Shown: positions 43,782-53,604, counted from the first letter of the stretch. The stretch: 64,000 nt of DNA from Pseudomonas lini (GCF_964063345.1 NZ_OZ061318.1:682001-746000), one strand, 5' to 3'. Numbers and translations are program-made. The notes: generated by a model from the letters alone, not told the origin.

Positions 43782-45145
43782 TTTTTCCGCTCTCGATCGT
43801 CAGTCTGCTCGCCCTGGTCTGCCTCGGTTTGCTGGCCAGTCCTTATCCGTATCTGGCGCCAGGCGCGGTGCTCGGCCTGGTGGCTGTCGCGGTGCTGTAC
43901 CGAAAACCTGCCTGGGGTTTGTTGGGCATCGCGGCGCTGGTGCCCTTCGAAGGTTTCTTCAAGGGCGATGCACTGTCGGGCACCAAATTCATCGGTGCGT
44001 CGCTGGCGCTGATCGTGATGTTACAACTGGCTATCCACCAGATTCCGTCCGAGCGCCTGCGCAGCAATATCTGGCGTTACCTGATCTGGTTCATGGTGTT
44101 GTACCTGTTGAGCATGATCAATACCGACAACCTGGACATGTCCCAGAGTCATCTGCGGGATCTGAGCGTCGGCCTGGTTCTGTTTGTGATCACCTTGCTG
44201 ATCGGCCGTGAATTGAACCTCGAGATGTTCGCCCGGCTGGTGACCCTCAGCGTCAGCGCGACCTGCGCGCTGGCCATGTTCTCCACCAAGTATCAGGATC
44301 AGGGCCGCGCCGCCGGGCTGCTGGAAGACGCTAACTCGTTTGCCCTGCTGATTGCCTTCGCCGTGCCGTTGGGCCTGCTGCTGATGATCCGCGGCCCGAA
44401 CCTGCTGCACCGATTGTTCTGGGGCGGCTGCTGCATTTTGCTACTGGGCGGCATGACCAAAACCGATTCCCGTTCCGGGCTGGTGGTGTTGTTCGTGAGC
44501 TTGATGATCGGCGCCTGGCACTACCGCGCACAATTGCCACGCATCCGTCCACGCCATCTGGGTTTTGCCATGCTTGGCCTTGCGATCGTGATCCCGCTGG
44601 CCATCTATTCGATGCCGGCCGGTTACGTCAAGCGCATCCAGTCCTTGAGCGTGTTGAAATCTGGCGCCAAAAGCCAGGACGAATCCCTCGGCCGCCGCGC
44701 GTCATATCTGGTGGTCGGTAGCCAGATCGTTCGTGAGCACCCGTTGCTCGGTTCCGGCCCCGGCACCTTCCCGCTGCACTACGCCTCCTCCGGTTACGCC
44801 AAGGTGTTTTCCGCCAACCGCAAGCCCGGCGACCTGTACCGCCGCGCTCACAACACGTACATGGAAATCTTCAGTGAGCTGGGAATTCCCGCCGGGCTGT
44901 TGTTCGTCGGCATGCTGGGCCTTGGGATGTACAACCTGATCCGCGCCCGTCATGCCTGGTTACTGCGACGGGATTGGGAACAGGCCGACATGCTCACGCA
45001 CCTGGGCATCAGCTATCTGTCGCTGATGCTGTTTTTGATGTTCCTCAGCGCACCGAATCACAAATACCTGTGGATCATGCTCGCCCTGACATTCGTGCTG
45101 CGTCTCAAGGCTGAAGAACGTCCGCCGACGGAAGCCAGGGCATGA
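43778..45145 (+). CDS. O-antigen ligase-like polymerase (Wzy family)
   Basis: A GTG start overlapping the previous stop (GTGA). The 455-aa protein has about eleven membrane helices and a large periplasmic loop with GRRASYLVVGSQIV and RRAHNTYMEIFSELGIPAGL, the Wzy_C/O-antigen ligase motif. It would join undecaprenyl-linked repeat units in the periplasm. The presence of a Wzx and Wzz homologue in the same operon supports polymerase over WaaL-type ligase. Confidence 0.88.
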   Translation: MIFPLSIVSLLALVCLGLLASPYPYLAPGAVLGLVAVAVLYRKPAWGLLGIAALVPFEGFFKGDALSGTKFIGASLALIVMLQLAIHQIPSERLRSNIWRYLIWFMVLYLLSMINTDNLDMSQSHLRDLSVGLVLFVITLLIGRELNLEMFARLVTLSVSATCALAMFSTKYQDQGRAAGLLEDANSFALLIAFAVPLGLLLMIRGPNLLHRLFWGGCCILLLGGMTKTDSRSGLVVLFVSLMIGAWHYRAQLPRIRPRHLGFAMLGLAIVIPLAIYSMPAGYVKRIQSLSVLKSGAKSQDESLGRRASYLVVGSQIVREHPLLGSGPGTFPLHYASSGYAKVFSANRKPGDLYRRAHNTYMEIFSELGIPAGLLFVGMLGLGMYNLIRARHAWLLRRDWEQADMLTHLGISYLSLMLFLMFLSAPNHKYLWIMLALTFVLRLKAEERPPTEARA

Positions 45146-46110
45146 GCCGCATCAGCCTCGTCATCCCGATGTACAACGAAGCCCGACACATCGGTCGGAC
45201 GTTACTCGCCGCGAAAAAAGCCGCCGAGGCCACCGGGCTGGAATACGAGTTGATCGTGGTCGATAACGGCTCCGACGATCAGGGCCCGCACATCGCTCGC
45301 CAGTTCGGTGCGCAGGTGCTGGTGTTGCCCGGCCTGCTGATCGGCGCCCTGCGCAATCGCGGAGCGGCGATGGCGACAGGCGAATGGCTGGGCTTCATCG
45401 ATGCGGATATCGAAATGCCCGGGGACTGGCTGACGCTCTTGTTCGAACTGGAGTCCGGCGGTCAGGCCGATGTCCTTGCCCTGGACTTGCACACCCCTAT
45501 CCAGGCGCCGTGGTTTGCCACGGCCTGGCAACGCCGCATGGCCCGCCCGACCACTCACACCTTGCACCCGGTGCAATGGTTGCCCAGCGCCAACCTGCTG
45601 ATGCGCCGTACCTGGTTCGACAAGGTCGGCGGCTTCGACGAAACCCTGCGCACCGGTGAAGACAAGGCGTTCACTATGCGCCTGAGTGAAGCCGGCGCAC
45701 GATTGCTCGCGGTCAACCAAAGCGTCGCCTTGCATTGGGGTTATGAAGGCAGTTGGCATGAATGGATGGGCAAGGAGTTGTGGCGCCAGGGCAGTCACCT
45801 GCAACTGCTGCGCACCCAAGGGATGAGCCTGCGCTTGTTGCGGTTCCCGGCCTTTTCGATGGGCGTCTGGGGGCTGGATTTTATTGCTTTATCCACCCTG
45901 CTCAATGGTTTCCCTCAAGTGGCGTTATTCATCGTGTTCATCACCAGCCTGCCAGCGCTGGTGCTGAGCCTGCGCCACAGCCTGAAACACCGTGACATTG
46001 GCCTGATGCTGCAACTGTGGGGCCTGCACTGGGTGCGTCTGCACCTGGCCGGTGCCGCGCTCATTTTGAGCCTGTGTCATTGGAATGCCAGGAGGCCGGC
46101 CCGTGGCTGA
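45142..46110 (+). CDS. Glycosyltransferase family 2 with C-terminal membrane segments
   Basis: A 322-aa protein coupled by ATGA. The GT-A fold shows VVDNGSDDQGP, FIDADIEMPGDW (metal-binding DAD) and FDETLRTGEDKAFTMRLSEA. Two or three hydrophobic segments near residues 240-305 would hold it at the membrane. It transfers a sugar onto the lipid-linked unit. Specificity is not visible. Confidence 0.88.
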   Translation: MSRISLVIPMYNEARHIGRTLLAAKKAAEATGLEYELIVVDNGSDDQGPHIARQFGAQVLVLPGLLIGALRNRGAAMATGEWLGFIDADIEMPGDWLTLLFELESGGQADVLALDLHTPIQAPWFATAWQRRMARPTTHTLHPVQWLPSANLLMRRTWFDKVGGFDETLRTGEDKAFTMRLSEAGARLLAVNQSVALHWGYEGSWHEWMGKELWRQGSHLQLLRTQGMSLRLLRFPAFSMGVWGLDFIALSTLLNGFPQVALFIVFITSLPALVLSLRHSLKHRDIGLMLQLWGLHWVRLHLAGAALILSLCHWNARRPARG

Positions 46111-47239
46111 ATTCATTTTCTGGTTGTGCCTGTTATTGCCGGTGTATGCCTGGCTCGGCTACCCGCTGCTGCTGACGCTGATCGCGCCGTTGTTCCGCGT
46201 GCGGCGTCATGCCCCAGCACAACCGATGAACGTCAGCATCATCATCGCCGCGCACAACGAGGCCCGGCATATCGAAGAGAAGTTGCGCACCCTGCTCACC
46301 CAGGATTATCAGGCGCGCTCGCTACAGATCATTCTGGCCAGCGATGGCTCCACGGACGACACCGTGGCCTGCGCCCACAAGGTCGTCGACCCGCGCATCA
46401 GCGTGCTCGACCTGCCCCGTCAGGGCAAGGCCGCCACCTTGAATGCTGGCGTAGCCCAGAGCACCGGCGAGATTCTGGTGTTCACCGATGCCGACAACCA
46501 ATGGTCGACCGACACCCTTGGCCAGTTGCTCGCGCCCCTGGCCGACCCAGAGGTCGGAGCCTGTGCCGGGCACATGCTGATTCCGGTGCCGGGCAAGGGC
46601 CTGAGCCTGGGCGACAGCCTTTATCGGCATTACGAAGGCTGGTTGCGCAAGATGGAAAATCGCACCGGCTGCATGGTCTCCGCCGACGGCGCCCTGCTCG
46701 CCCTGCGCCGTGAGTTGTTCCAGCACGTGCCGGCGGAGGTCAACGACGACTTCTTTATCAGCACCTGCGCGCCGGTGGCGTTCAAACGCATCGTCTATGT
46801 GCCCCAAGCACAAGTGAGCGACCAGGGCGTCGACGAAATCGCCAAGCAATGGCGTCGGCGCCAGCGCGTCACCGTCGGCGGCCTGCAAAGCCTGGCCCAG
46901 CGCCGGGAGATGCTGAACCCTTGGCGGTATGGCCTGTACGCGATTGCACTGATCAGCCACAAGCTGATTCGACGCCTGGCACCGATCCTGTTGGTGCCGT
47001 TGCTGCTGAGCAATTTCTGGCTGTGGAATGTACATGGCTTCTATCGCCTGAGCCTGATCGCGCAACTGCTCGGTTACGCGATGGCCATCGTCGGCCTGCT
47101 GGATGTGCAACATCGTTTGCCCAAACCCTTTCGCCTCGCCGCGTTCGTTCTGGTGACCCTCGCCGGGATGAGTATCGGTCTGTGGCAGTTCTTGCGCGGC
47201 CAGCGGTACGCGCAATGGAACCCCGAGCAAAATCGTTGA
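46103..47239 (+). CDS. Processive-type glycosyltransferase family 2 (membrane)
   Basis: GTG 46103 is chosen: AGGAGG at 46090-46095 lies 7 nt before it, and the start overlaps the previous stop by 8 bp. The ATG at 46085 has no ribosome site. The 378-aa protein has an N-terminal helix, the GT2 core with SIIIAAHNEARHIEEKLR, ILASDGSTDDTV, FTDADNQW, VNDDFFI and the Q(R)RRW-like KQWRRRQRV, then three C-terminal helices. This arrangement resembles hyaluronan/cellulose-type synthases, but within a Wzy operon it may add one residue only. Confidence 0.88.
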   Translation: MAEFIFWLCLLLPVYAWLGYPLLLTLIAPLFRVRRHAPAQPMNVSIIIAAHNEARHIEEKLRTLLTQDYQARSLQIILASDGSTDDTVACAHKVVDPRISVLDLPRQGKAATLNAGVAQSTGEILVFTDADNQWSTDTLGQLLAPLADPEVGACAGHMLIPVPGKGLSLGDSLYRHYEGWLRKMENRTGCMVSADGALLALRRELFQHVPAEVNDDFFISTCAPVAFKRIVYVPQAQVSDQGVDEIAKQWRRRQRVTVGGLQSLAQRREMLNPWRYGLYAIALISHKLIRRLAPILLVPLLLSNFWLWNVHGFYRLSLIAQLLGYAMAIVGLLDVQHRLPKPFRLAAFVLVTLAGMSIGLWQFLRGQRYAQWNPEQNR

Positions 47240-47251
47240 AAGGACCGCGCC

Positions 47252-48253
47252 ATGGCGATCAAACAATTATTAAAACGCACCAGTGGCTGGCTTTATCTCA
47301 ACTCGCCCGTAGGCCGTCACCAATTGCACGGTGCCGGGGTGATCCTGATGCTGCACCGGGTGCTTGCCAATGACCGCGCCGCCGACCTGCCCCATCGCAA
47401 TGAGCTGTGCGTCGGGCCGAAGGCATTCGAACATCTGCTCGCCTGGTTGAAAAAAAACTTCGAATGCGTGCCGCTGATGGAGATCTTGCAACCCGGCGCC
47501 ATCAGAACCGAGCGGCCAAAAGTAGCGCTGACCTTCGACGACGGCTGGCGCGACAACGCGCTGAATGCCTTCCCGTTGCTGAAAAAGTTTCAGGTGCCGG
47601 CGAGCATTTTTCTTTCCACCGATTTCATTGGCAGCCGGCAACGCTTCTGGTGGGAAAGCCTGGGGGAAACCCTGTGGCACAGCCACGGTGAAAAAGCCCG
47701 GACGCATTTGATTGAATGCCTGCAACAGCTTGGACGACCGCTACCGGTGCTGCTCGATGATCTGGATGTGCAGCGCCGTAGCCTGGCGCTTTTGCATTTT
47801 CTGCAAAGCTTGAAAGACCTGCCCCCGGGTGAACTGGACCGGCTCACCGATCAATGCCCGGAGGAGTCGTTGCCCCAGGCGCTGGACTGGCATCAAGTAC
47901 GCGCGCTGGAAGCCAGCGGGTTGATCCGCTTCGGCCCCCACGGCGCCAGCCACGCGATCTTCACCGGCCTTGACGATCAACGTCTGGACGAGGAAATCAG
48001 TCGCAGCCGCAACGCCCTGCACAACGGTTGCAACCGACCGCTGCCGGTCTACTGCTACCCCAATGGCAACCACGATGCGCGGGTGCGCGAACACGTGGCC
48101 GACCACGATTTCCCGTTTGCCCTGGGCACCATCCCCGGAATTTATCGTGGTATCAGCGATCCATTGGCCTTGCCGCGAATCGGCATCAGCCAACGCACGG
48201 CGCGCAACCCGGAGTTGCTGTCCTGGCGCATCTACCGCGGAGCCAGGCCATGA
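47252..48253 (+). CDS. Polysaccharide deacetylase (NodB domain)
   Basis: A 333-aa protein with AAAGGA 8 nt before ATG 47252. The NodB motifs are VALTFDDGWRDNA (metal Asp pair) and FGPHGASHAIFTGL (HxxxH zinc motif). A C-terminal PVYCYPNGNHDARV fits the third motif. No signal peptide is seen, so it may act at the cytoplasmic side on lipid-linked units, removing N- or O-acetyl groups. It starts 12 bp after the GT2 gene and overlaps Wzx by 4 bp. Confidence 0.88.
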   Translation: MAIKQLLKRTSGWLYLNSPVGRHQLHGAGVILMLHRVLANDRAADLPHRNELCVGPKAFEHLLAWLKKNFECVPLMEILQPGAIRTERPKVALTFDDGWRDNALNAFPLLKKFQVPASIFLSTDFIGSRQRFWWESLGETLWHSHGEKARTHLIECLQQLGRPLPVLLDDLDVQRRSLALLHFLQSLKDLPPGELDRLTDQCPEESLPQALDWHQVRALEASGLIRFGPHGASHAIFTGLDDQRLDEEISRSRNALHNGCNRPLPVYCYPNGNHDARVREHVADHDFPFALGTIPGIYRGISDPLALPRIGISQRTARNPELLSWRIYRGARP

Positions 48254-49554
48254 GTCGCAGTCATTACCTCAAACACCTGGCCCTGAGCATGGGCACCAAA
48301 CTGGCGATGATCGGCCTGCGGCTGCTGCGCAACGTATTGCTGGCGCGGATTCTGGGGCCCAGCGAGCGAGGTCTGTTTGCGTTGCTCAGTACCCTGCCCG
48401 ATTTGATCAGCGCCGCCACCAGCGGCGGGCTGAATTCGGCGGTGGGGTATCAGGCGGCCAATCAACGACCCATGGGATTGTTGCTGAGCCAGGTGCTGGT
48501 GTTTGGTTGCCTGCTGGCGGGTTTGCTGACGTTGCTGGTGGTGGCGCTGGTGCGCGAATTCGGCGGCGAACTCGACATCACCACGCAACTGGGATTACTC
48601 GCCTGGCTGTTGCTGCTGGCGGTGCCGCTGACCGTGCTCAAGAGCGGTCTGCTGACCTTGCACAATGCGTCGGGCGGTGTGGTCGCGTTCAATGCCCTGC
48701 GGCTGGTGGAATCCCTGGCGCCACTGCTGCTGTTCCTGGCCTTGTTCTGGATGTGGAAAGACGCGGCGCTGGAAGCGGCTCTGATCAGTTGGCTGGCCGG
48801 TCTCAGCCTGGTGGTGCTGGCCGGGTGGTTCTGGCTCAAGCGCGCTCAACCCCTGGCGTTGCAATGGGACCGCGCCAGCCAGAATGAACTGCTGCGCTAC
48901 AGCGCTCGCAGCCATCCGGACCTGCTGTTCCAGCAAGTGATTCTGCGCTCCGATTTCCTGTTCATCGGCGCTCTGCTCGGCAGCACGGCGTTGGGGCATT
49001 ACGCCATGGCCAGCGCCGCCGCCGAGTTGCTGCTGATCGTCCCGGAAGCGGTGACCACGCCGCTGATGAAACGCCTGCTGCAACAGGACGAAGGCATGGA
49101 TCGCCTGACCCCGTTGGCCCTGCGCCTGACCGCCACAGTGATGCTCGGCGCCTGCCTGACCATGGCGGTGATCGGTGAATGGCTGATCGTCACACTGTTC
49201 GGCATTGCCTATCAGCCGGCCTACCCAGCGTTGCTGGCACTGCTGCCGGGGCTGCTCGGCCTTTGCTATGCGAGCATCCTGCGCCTGGACTTGCTGGGCA
49301 AAAATCGCCCCGGCACGATTTCGCTGTTGATGGGCCTCGGCGCGTTGCTGAACCTGGCCCTGAACCTGTTGCTGATCCCGATTTACGGCATCGTCGGCGC
49401 CGCGACGGCATCGTCCATCGCCTACCTGGCGGTAACCCTCGCGCTGCTGGTGATGTATTGCCGGTTGAGCGGCGTACCGGTCTGGCAAACCCTGATCATT
49501 TTGCCCAGCGATGTGGCCCCGATGCTGCAGATGCTGCAACGGAAATCGGCATGA
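48250..49554 (+). CDS. Repeat-unit flippase (Wzx/MATE-like)
   Basis: A 434-aa protein with about twelve hydrophobic helices and an N-terminal LALSMGTKLAMIGLRLLRNV, typical of the polysaccharide transporter family of the MOP superfamily. It would flip lipid-linked repeats to the periplasm for Wzy. ATG 48250 is the coupled start (4-bp overlap upstream); a longer frame from 48028 is out of register with the deacetylase gene. Confidence 0.9.
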   Translation: MSRSHYLKHLALSMGTKLAMIGLRLLRNVLLARILGPSERGLFALLSTLPDLISAATSGGLNSAVGYQAANQRPMGLLLSQVLVFGCLLAGLLTLLVVALVREFGGELDITTQLGLLAWLLLLAVPLTVLKSGLLTLHNASGGVVAFNALRLVESLAPLLLFLALFWMWKDAALEAALISWLAGLSLVVLAGWFWLKRAQPLALQWDRASQNELLRYSARSHPDLLFQQVILRSDFLFIGALLGSTALGHYAMASAAAELLLIVPEAVTTPLMKRLLQQDEGMDRLTPLALRLTATVMLGACLTMAVIGEWLIVTLFGIAYQPAYPALLALLPGLLGLCYASILRLDLLGKNRPGTISLLMGLGALLNLALNLLLIPIYGIVGAATASSIAYLAVTLALLVMYCRLSGVPVWQTLIILPSDVAPMLQMLQRKSA

Positions 49555-51470
49555 AACGCCTGATGCTGCTGTTGAGCCTGGGCCTCGGTTTGAGCGCCCA
49601 GGCGGCGCCCATGCGCTGGGCTGATATTCGCGACGGCAGCCTGTACCTGCAAACGGATCGTCCCGACACGTTGACTGTTCGCTGGGTCCCTGCCTGGCAA
49701 GCCGATGCCAACGAAGAACACCTGTACCTGCTCGATGGCAACGGCAACCTCAAGGGCGAGCGACTGATCGCCGCCAGTGAAACCCGAGGCAAACAGAGCT
49801 GGCCGCTGGCACCGAGTGCCGCCAGTTATCGACTGGAAATTCCGGGCTACAGTTTCCGCCGCTACACGATCGAACACGACGAACACACCGTGGCGTTGTT
49901 CGCCCCGGCCAAGGTGCATTTCAGCGCCGAAACCCGTGGCGGCGATGAGCTGTATTTCAAGGTCGCGCCGGGGGAACACGCTGTACTGGCCGGCAAGTTT
50001 CACGGTGGGATCAACGCCCTGCAGGCCCAACGTGTGAGCGACAACAAACAGCTGTCCCTGGCGCTGAAACCCTATCGCGCCTATTGGCAGTTCGATCAAC
50101 TTGAACTGCCTGTTACTCAGGACGAACAGGTTTGGCGCCTGCGCCTGCAAGGCAGCGGCAAGGTCGCATTCTGGCTCGATGGCACAGCGAACCTGTTTGC
50201 CCAGAACCCGCAGCAACTCAGACCGCTGCGCGAGGACGATGGTCAGACCCGCTTGACCCTGCACAAAGAGCTGCTCGGCCCCACCCCGAACCTGGGCATT
50301 TACTTGCCCTACGTGTTGCCCCCTCAATCCAGTTTCGCAGCGCTCGACGCCCTCAAGCCTCAAGCGGGTACCTATTACAGTTTCGTTGACGTCACCGCGC
50401 AAAATCCGCACCACGAAGATGCGTTCCGCCAGCTCTATCGGAACCGTTTCGGCATCACGCAAGACCTCACGCTGTTGGCCGGCAGCCAGCGTCAGGCCGA
50501 TCTGCGGGCCGACACCCAAAGCAACGCCGGCCTTGACGCCTGGCTCGCCGCCACTCGCGCCCTCGGCGGCACCGGTACGCACTACATCGCGTTTGCCGAC
50601 GAGCCGAACCTCAATTACCCGAGCTACGCCGACTACCAGGCGATCTTCAACAGCATGGCCCGGCAAGTGCGCAGCGATCCGGCCAACGCCAAGGCCGGTG
50701 TGCGCATCGCCATGCCCGCCACTTCGCGCTTCGTCAACGGCCCATTCGCCGACAATGCCGCCGACAAGCGCGGCATCGATTGGGCGCGGCGTCTGCTGGC
50801 CGAATCCGGCGAGCAGATCGACGCCCTCGCCTGGCACGAATGGATGATTCGCGACCTGCTGGCGACTCGGGTCTACCGCGACAGCGTGCGCCGTGCCGCC
50901 GAGCTGGTAGGCCTCGATGCCAAGGGCCGGCCACGCAAAGCCTTGCTGCTGGATCAGACCAATCTGTCCAGCGGCTCAAGCCTGAGCCCCTACGATCAGG
51001 AAACCCATTTTGCTTCCCTGTGGTGGACTTCGGTGGTCATCAACTCGGCCCAGGACGGGTTGCTGGACATGCTCAACTGGTTCCAGGCCGCCGACGAGCC
51101 GACTTACCCCAAAGGCATGGTGCGGGTGCTGGGCGGCGATCGTTTCGAACTCAAGCCAGTAGGCCTGGCCCAGCAATTCATCCAGCAGCACTGGCTGAAA
51201 AACGTCATGCGCCTGGACAACGACGCCTTCGAAGTCGATGTGCTGGCCATGGCCACCGAACGCCAGAGAAGTTTACTGGGGGTCAACAAGGGGGTGCGCT
51301 CGCAGCGTGTCGATCTGACCGGGGCGACGTGCCCGCTGGCCAAGGGCACGTTGGAGTACTTCGGTGCCGACAGCCGCAGTCGTAGCGCTCAATTCAACTG
51401 TCACGACGGTCGCGTCAGCTTCGACCTGCCGGGCGAAACCTTGTTCGCCTTGAGCTGGAGCGCCTCATGA
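49551..51470 (+). CDS. Exported glycoside hydrolase-like protein
   Basis: ATG 49551 overlaps the wzx stop; a signal peptide MKRLMLLLSLGLGLSAQAA follows. The 639-aa protein has an N-terminal beta-sandwich (~25-240), then a TIM-barrel-like region with HYIAFADEPNLNYPSY, where E351 could be the acid/base, plus DALAWHEWMIRDLLA and a C-terminal beta domain. PslG of the Psl operon has a comparable periplasmic place and trims polymer. No exact GH family is recognised. A role in periplasmic turnover of the nascent polymer is inference. Confidence 0.78.
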   Translation: MKRLMLLLSLGLGLSAQAAPMRWADIRDGSLYLQTDRPDTLTVRWVPAWQADANEEHLYLLDGNGNLKGERLIAASETRGKQSWPLAPSAASYRLEIPGYSFRRYTIEHDEHTVALFAPAKVHFSAETRGGDELYFKVAPGEHAVLAGKFHGGINALQAQRVSDNKQLSLALKPYRAYWQFDQLELPVTQDEQVWRLRLQGSGKVAFWLDGTANLFAQNPQQLRPLREDDGQTRLTLHKELLGPTPNLGIYLPYVLPPQSSFAALDALKPQAGTYYSFVDVTAQNPHHEDAFRQLYRNRFGITQDLTLLAGSQRQADLRADTQSNAGLDAWLAATRALGGTGTHYIAFADEPNLNYPSYADYQAIFNSMARQVRSDPANAKAGVRIAMPATSRFVNGPFADNAADKRGIDWARRLLAESGEQIDALAWHEWMIRDLLATRVYRDSVRRAAELVGLDAKGRPRKALLLDQTNLSSGSSLSPYDQETHFASLWWTSVVINSAQDGLLDMLNWFQAADEPTYPKGMVRVLGGDRFELKPVGLAQQFIQQHWLKNVMRLDNDAFEVDVLAMATERQRSLLGVNKGVRSQRVDLTGATCPLAKGTLEYFGADSRSRSAQFNCHDGRVSFDLPGETLFALSWSAS

Positions 51471-51592
51471 ACGCCGACCTCGTCAACACCATGGCGGAAC
51501 TGGCCGCCATCCGAAAGATTCGTCACAACGGTTCTCGCCTGGATGCGCTACGTAAACCGTCCCATTCACCTGTTCCTGAGGCGGTGGCCTGA
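51467..51592 (+). CDS. Small 41-aa protein within the operon
   Basis: ATG 51467 overlaps the preceding TGA (ATGA), continuing the coupling pattern of the operon, and the frame ends in TGA 4 bp before the next ATG. The product begins MNADLVNTMAELAAIRKIRH and ends SPVPEAVA. It has no signal or membrane segment. It may be a real small protein or a translational relay that keeps ribosomes moving to the next gene. Confidence 0.5.
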   Translation: MNADLVNTMAELAAIRKIRHNGSRLDALRKPSHSPVPEAVA

Positions 51593-51596
51593 AGTT

Positions 51597-52829
51597 ATGG
51601 TGGCACGATTCGAATGGCGCACGTCGTTGTGCGCCCCGGACTTTCCGGCAGCAGCCTATGAGGGGTTGCGCCTGCGCGTGCCCGATCACACGCCGTTCAA
51701 CACCCTGGCCTGGCTGTGCGCGTCGGAACAGGCACTGACCGCCGGGGAATGTTTGCACGTTCTGCTGGGCTGGCAAGGTGATGAATTGGCCCTTTGCCTG
51801 CCGCTGGTGGTGTCTGTGGAGCGCTTTGGAAAGCTGCCATTTCGGGTCCTGCGTCACCTCGGTTATCCCCTCACCGATCGCCTGGCCCTGCTCACCTGCC
51901 TCGATGCCGACAGCATGCGCAAGGCACTGGTGATCATCCGCCGTCGCGTGCCCCATGCGATGCTGCAACTCAATGAATTGTCCGAGCCCATCGGCGAAGA
52001 AAGCGCGCTGACTACATGGATGGCCCACAGCTCGACCGGCGAGCGTCGCCTCAGTTGCCGGGTGCCGGTGCATTTGATCAACGAGGCCGACCACCAGGAG
52101 GTCTCCGGCGACCCACGCTACAAACTGCGCCGGGCGCGTAAGCGCATGTTGGCTTATGGCGCCCAGGTCCGACGCGTCAACCCTGACGCGGCCACCATCG
52201 GTCCTTTATTGCAGGCCCTCAGCGAAGTCGAAGCCCACAGCTGGAAAGGCGTCGAAGGCGTCGGGATTTTCACCAGCAACCGCAGCCGACAATGGATCAA
52301 CCTGGCCTTCACCGCCCTCGCCGAACAGGGACTGCTGCGGGTGGTGATGCTGGAAGTGGACGGACGCTGCATCAGCTACCGGCTCGGTTTGCTGGAACAG
52401 GGCCGGCTGTACGACTACAACCTGGCGTTCCTGCCAAAATACGCCGATCTGGGCAGCGGTCGGGTGTTGCTCGAAGAGTGGATTCGCTGGGGTCTGGACG
52501 ACAATTGGCACTGGATCGACGCATCGCGGGTCAGCCTGATGAACTCCAGCCATCAACTCCAGGAACGCATGACCGGGCAACTGGAGCACTGGCGCTGGAG
52601 CTTCTACTCCTGGCGTCCCAGCGGCCTCGCTCTGGGGCTGGCCATGCGACTCTGGCACCGACTAAAACCCTGGTTGAAAAAGTGGCAGGCCTGGCGTGCA
52701 GCCGCGCCGGTAGTCCCTGCTTCCACGCCTATAACCGCACCCGCCCCTGCGCCCGCCGACAAAGGCCCTGCGTCCATTGAAAAAACAATAGAAGGTAAAC
52801 ATGCCTCGCCAAGTCATAGTCAACGCTGA
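51597..52829 (+). CDS. BioF2/FemAB-like GNAT acyltransferase
   Basis: ATG 51597 (MVARFEWRTSLCAPDF); 410 aa. The central VHLINEADHQEVSGDPRYKL, the RKARKRM-like basic block and GVGIFTSNRSRQWINLAFTA match the GNAT domain of the BioF2/CelD family found in EPS loci. The C-terminal 40 residues are Pro/Ala-rich and overlap the next gene by 29 bp. Such proteins transfer acyl or aminoacyl groups; here the substrate may be the sugar unit. Confidence 0.8.
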   Translation: MVARFEWRTSLCAPDFPAAAYEGLRLRVPDHTPFNTLAWLCASEQALTAGECLHVLLGWQGDELALCLPLVVSVERFGKLPFRVLRHLGYPLTDRLALLTCLDADSMRKALVIIRRRVPHAMLQLNELSEPIGEESALTTWMAHSSTGERRLSCRVPVHLINEADHQEVSGDPRYKLRRARKRMLAYGAQVRRVNPDAATIGPLLQALSEVEAHSWKGVEGVGIFTSNRSRQWINLAFTALAEQGLLRVVMLEVDGRCISYRLGLLEQGRLYDYNLAFLPKYADLGSGRVLLEEWIRWGLDDNWHWIDASRVSLMNSSHQLQERMTGQLEHWRWSFYSWRPSGLALGLAMRLWHRLKPWLKKWQAWRAAAPVVPASTPITAPAPAPADKGPASIEKTIEGKHASPSHSQR

Positions 52830-53604
52830 CGATTTCGGCCTAAGCCTGAGCGAAAACACGGTGATCCTGGGCGCGTTCAAGGCCGGCGTCATCAGCTCCG
52901 CCACCGCCATGGCCAATATGCCGGCTTTTGAGCAAGCCTGCGTCCTGGCCCAGGAGCCGTTGCTCAAGGGGCGAATCGGCTTGCACTTCAACCTCACTTA
53001 CGGCCGACCGTTAAGCCCGTCAATTCTCGCGCGTTCGACGTTCTGTGACAGCCAGGGCCTGTTCGACCTCAGCCTGCCTCGCCACAGCCTCTGGCTGAAC
53101 CGCCACGATCGTAATGCAGTGCTGGAGGAACTCGAAGCGCAATGGCAACGCTGCCTGGATAACGGCATGCGCCCCAGTCACATCGATTCCCATCAACACG
53201 TGCATAACATCTGGCCTATCGGCGAAATCGTCGCGCGCTTTGCCGCCTACCAAGGGGTGCCCGTGCGACTGGCGCGCCATCTGGGGAATAACTTGAGTGT
53301 GCCCAAGCGCGTGTTCAAGACCTTGCTCAATTATCGATTGAACCGTTTGGCCGGAGCGACCGCCGAGTACGTCTGCACCCCGGTGGACCTGCGCAACGTG
53401 GCGATGCCGATCAACGGCCTGCTGGAAATCGTCGTCCACCCGACCCACATCGGCGCCGATTTTGGCGACATCTATTTAAACCCCGGAGAGTCTTTGGCTC
53501 ACATATTGGAGATGCGTCTTCCGGGCATTCCGAGAGTGTCCTATGCCGTTGTGCCAAAAACGTGCGAAGAGGCCCCCCAGTACTCGACTGATCTACAAAC
53601 GTAG
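52801..53604 (+). CDS. ChbG/YdjC family carbohydrate deacetylase
   Basis: A 267-aa protein starting MPRQVIVNADDFGLSLSENT. The NADDFG Asp pair, GLHFNLTYG and HIDSHQHVHNI are the metal-binding and catalytic features of the YdjC-fold deacetylases, which remove N-acetyl from chito-type sugars. GAAGGTAAAC precedes the ATG within the preceding gene, a 29-bp overlap. It is the second deacetylase of the operon, of an unrelated fold, so the polymer probably contains amino sugars. Confidence 0.9.
   Translation: MPRQVIVNADDFGLSLSENTVILGAFKAGVISSATAMANMPAFEQACVLAQEPLLKGRIGLHFNLTYGRPLSPSILARSTFCDSQGLFDLSLPRHSLWLNRHDRNAVLEELEAQWQRCLDNGMRPSHIDSHQHVHNIWPIGEIVARFAAYQGVPVRLARHLGNNLSVPKRVFKTLLNYRLNRLAGATAEYVCTPVDLRNVAMPINGLLEIVVHPTHIGADFGDIYLNPGESLAHILEMRLPGIPRVSYAVVPKTCEEAPQYSTDLQT

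Noticed and set aside
49422..50837. 471-codon minus-strand frame
   Set aside because: Antisense to the exported glycosidase-like gene, which has a signal peptide and perfect operon coupling.
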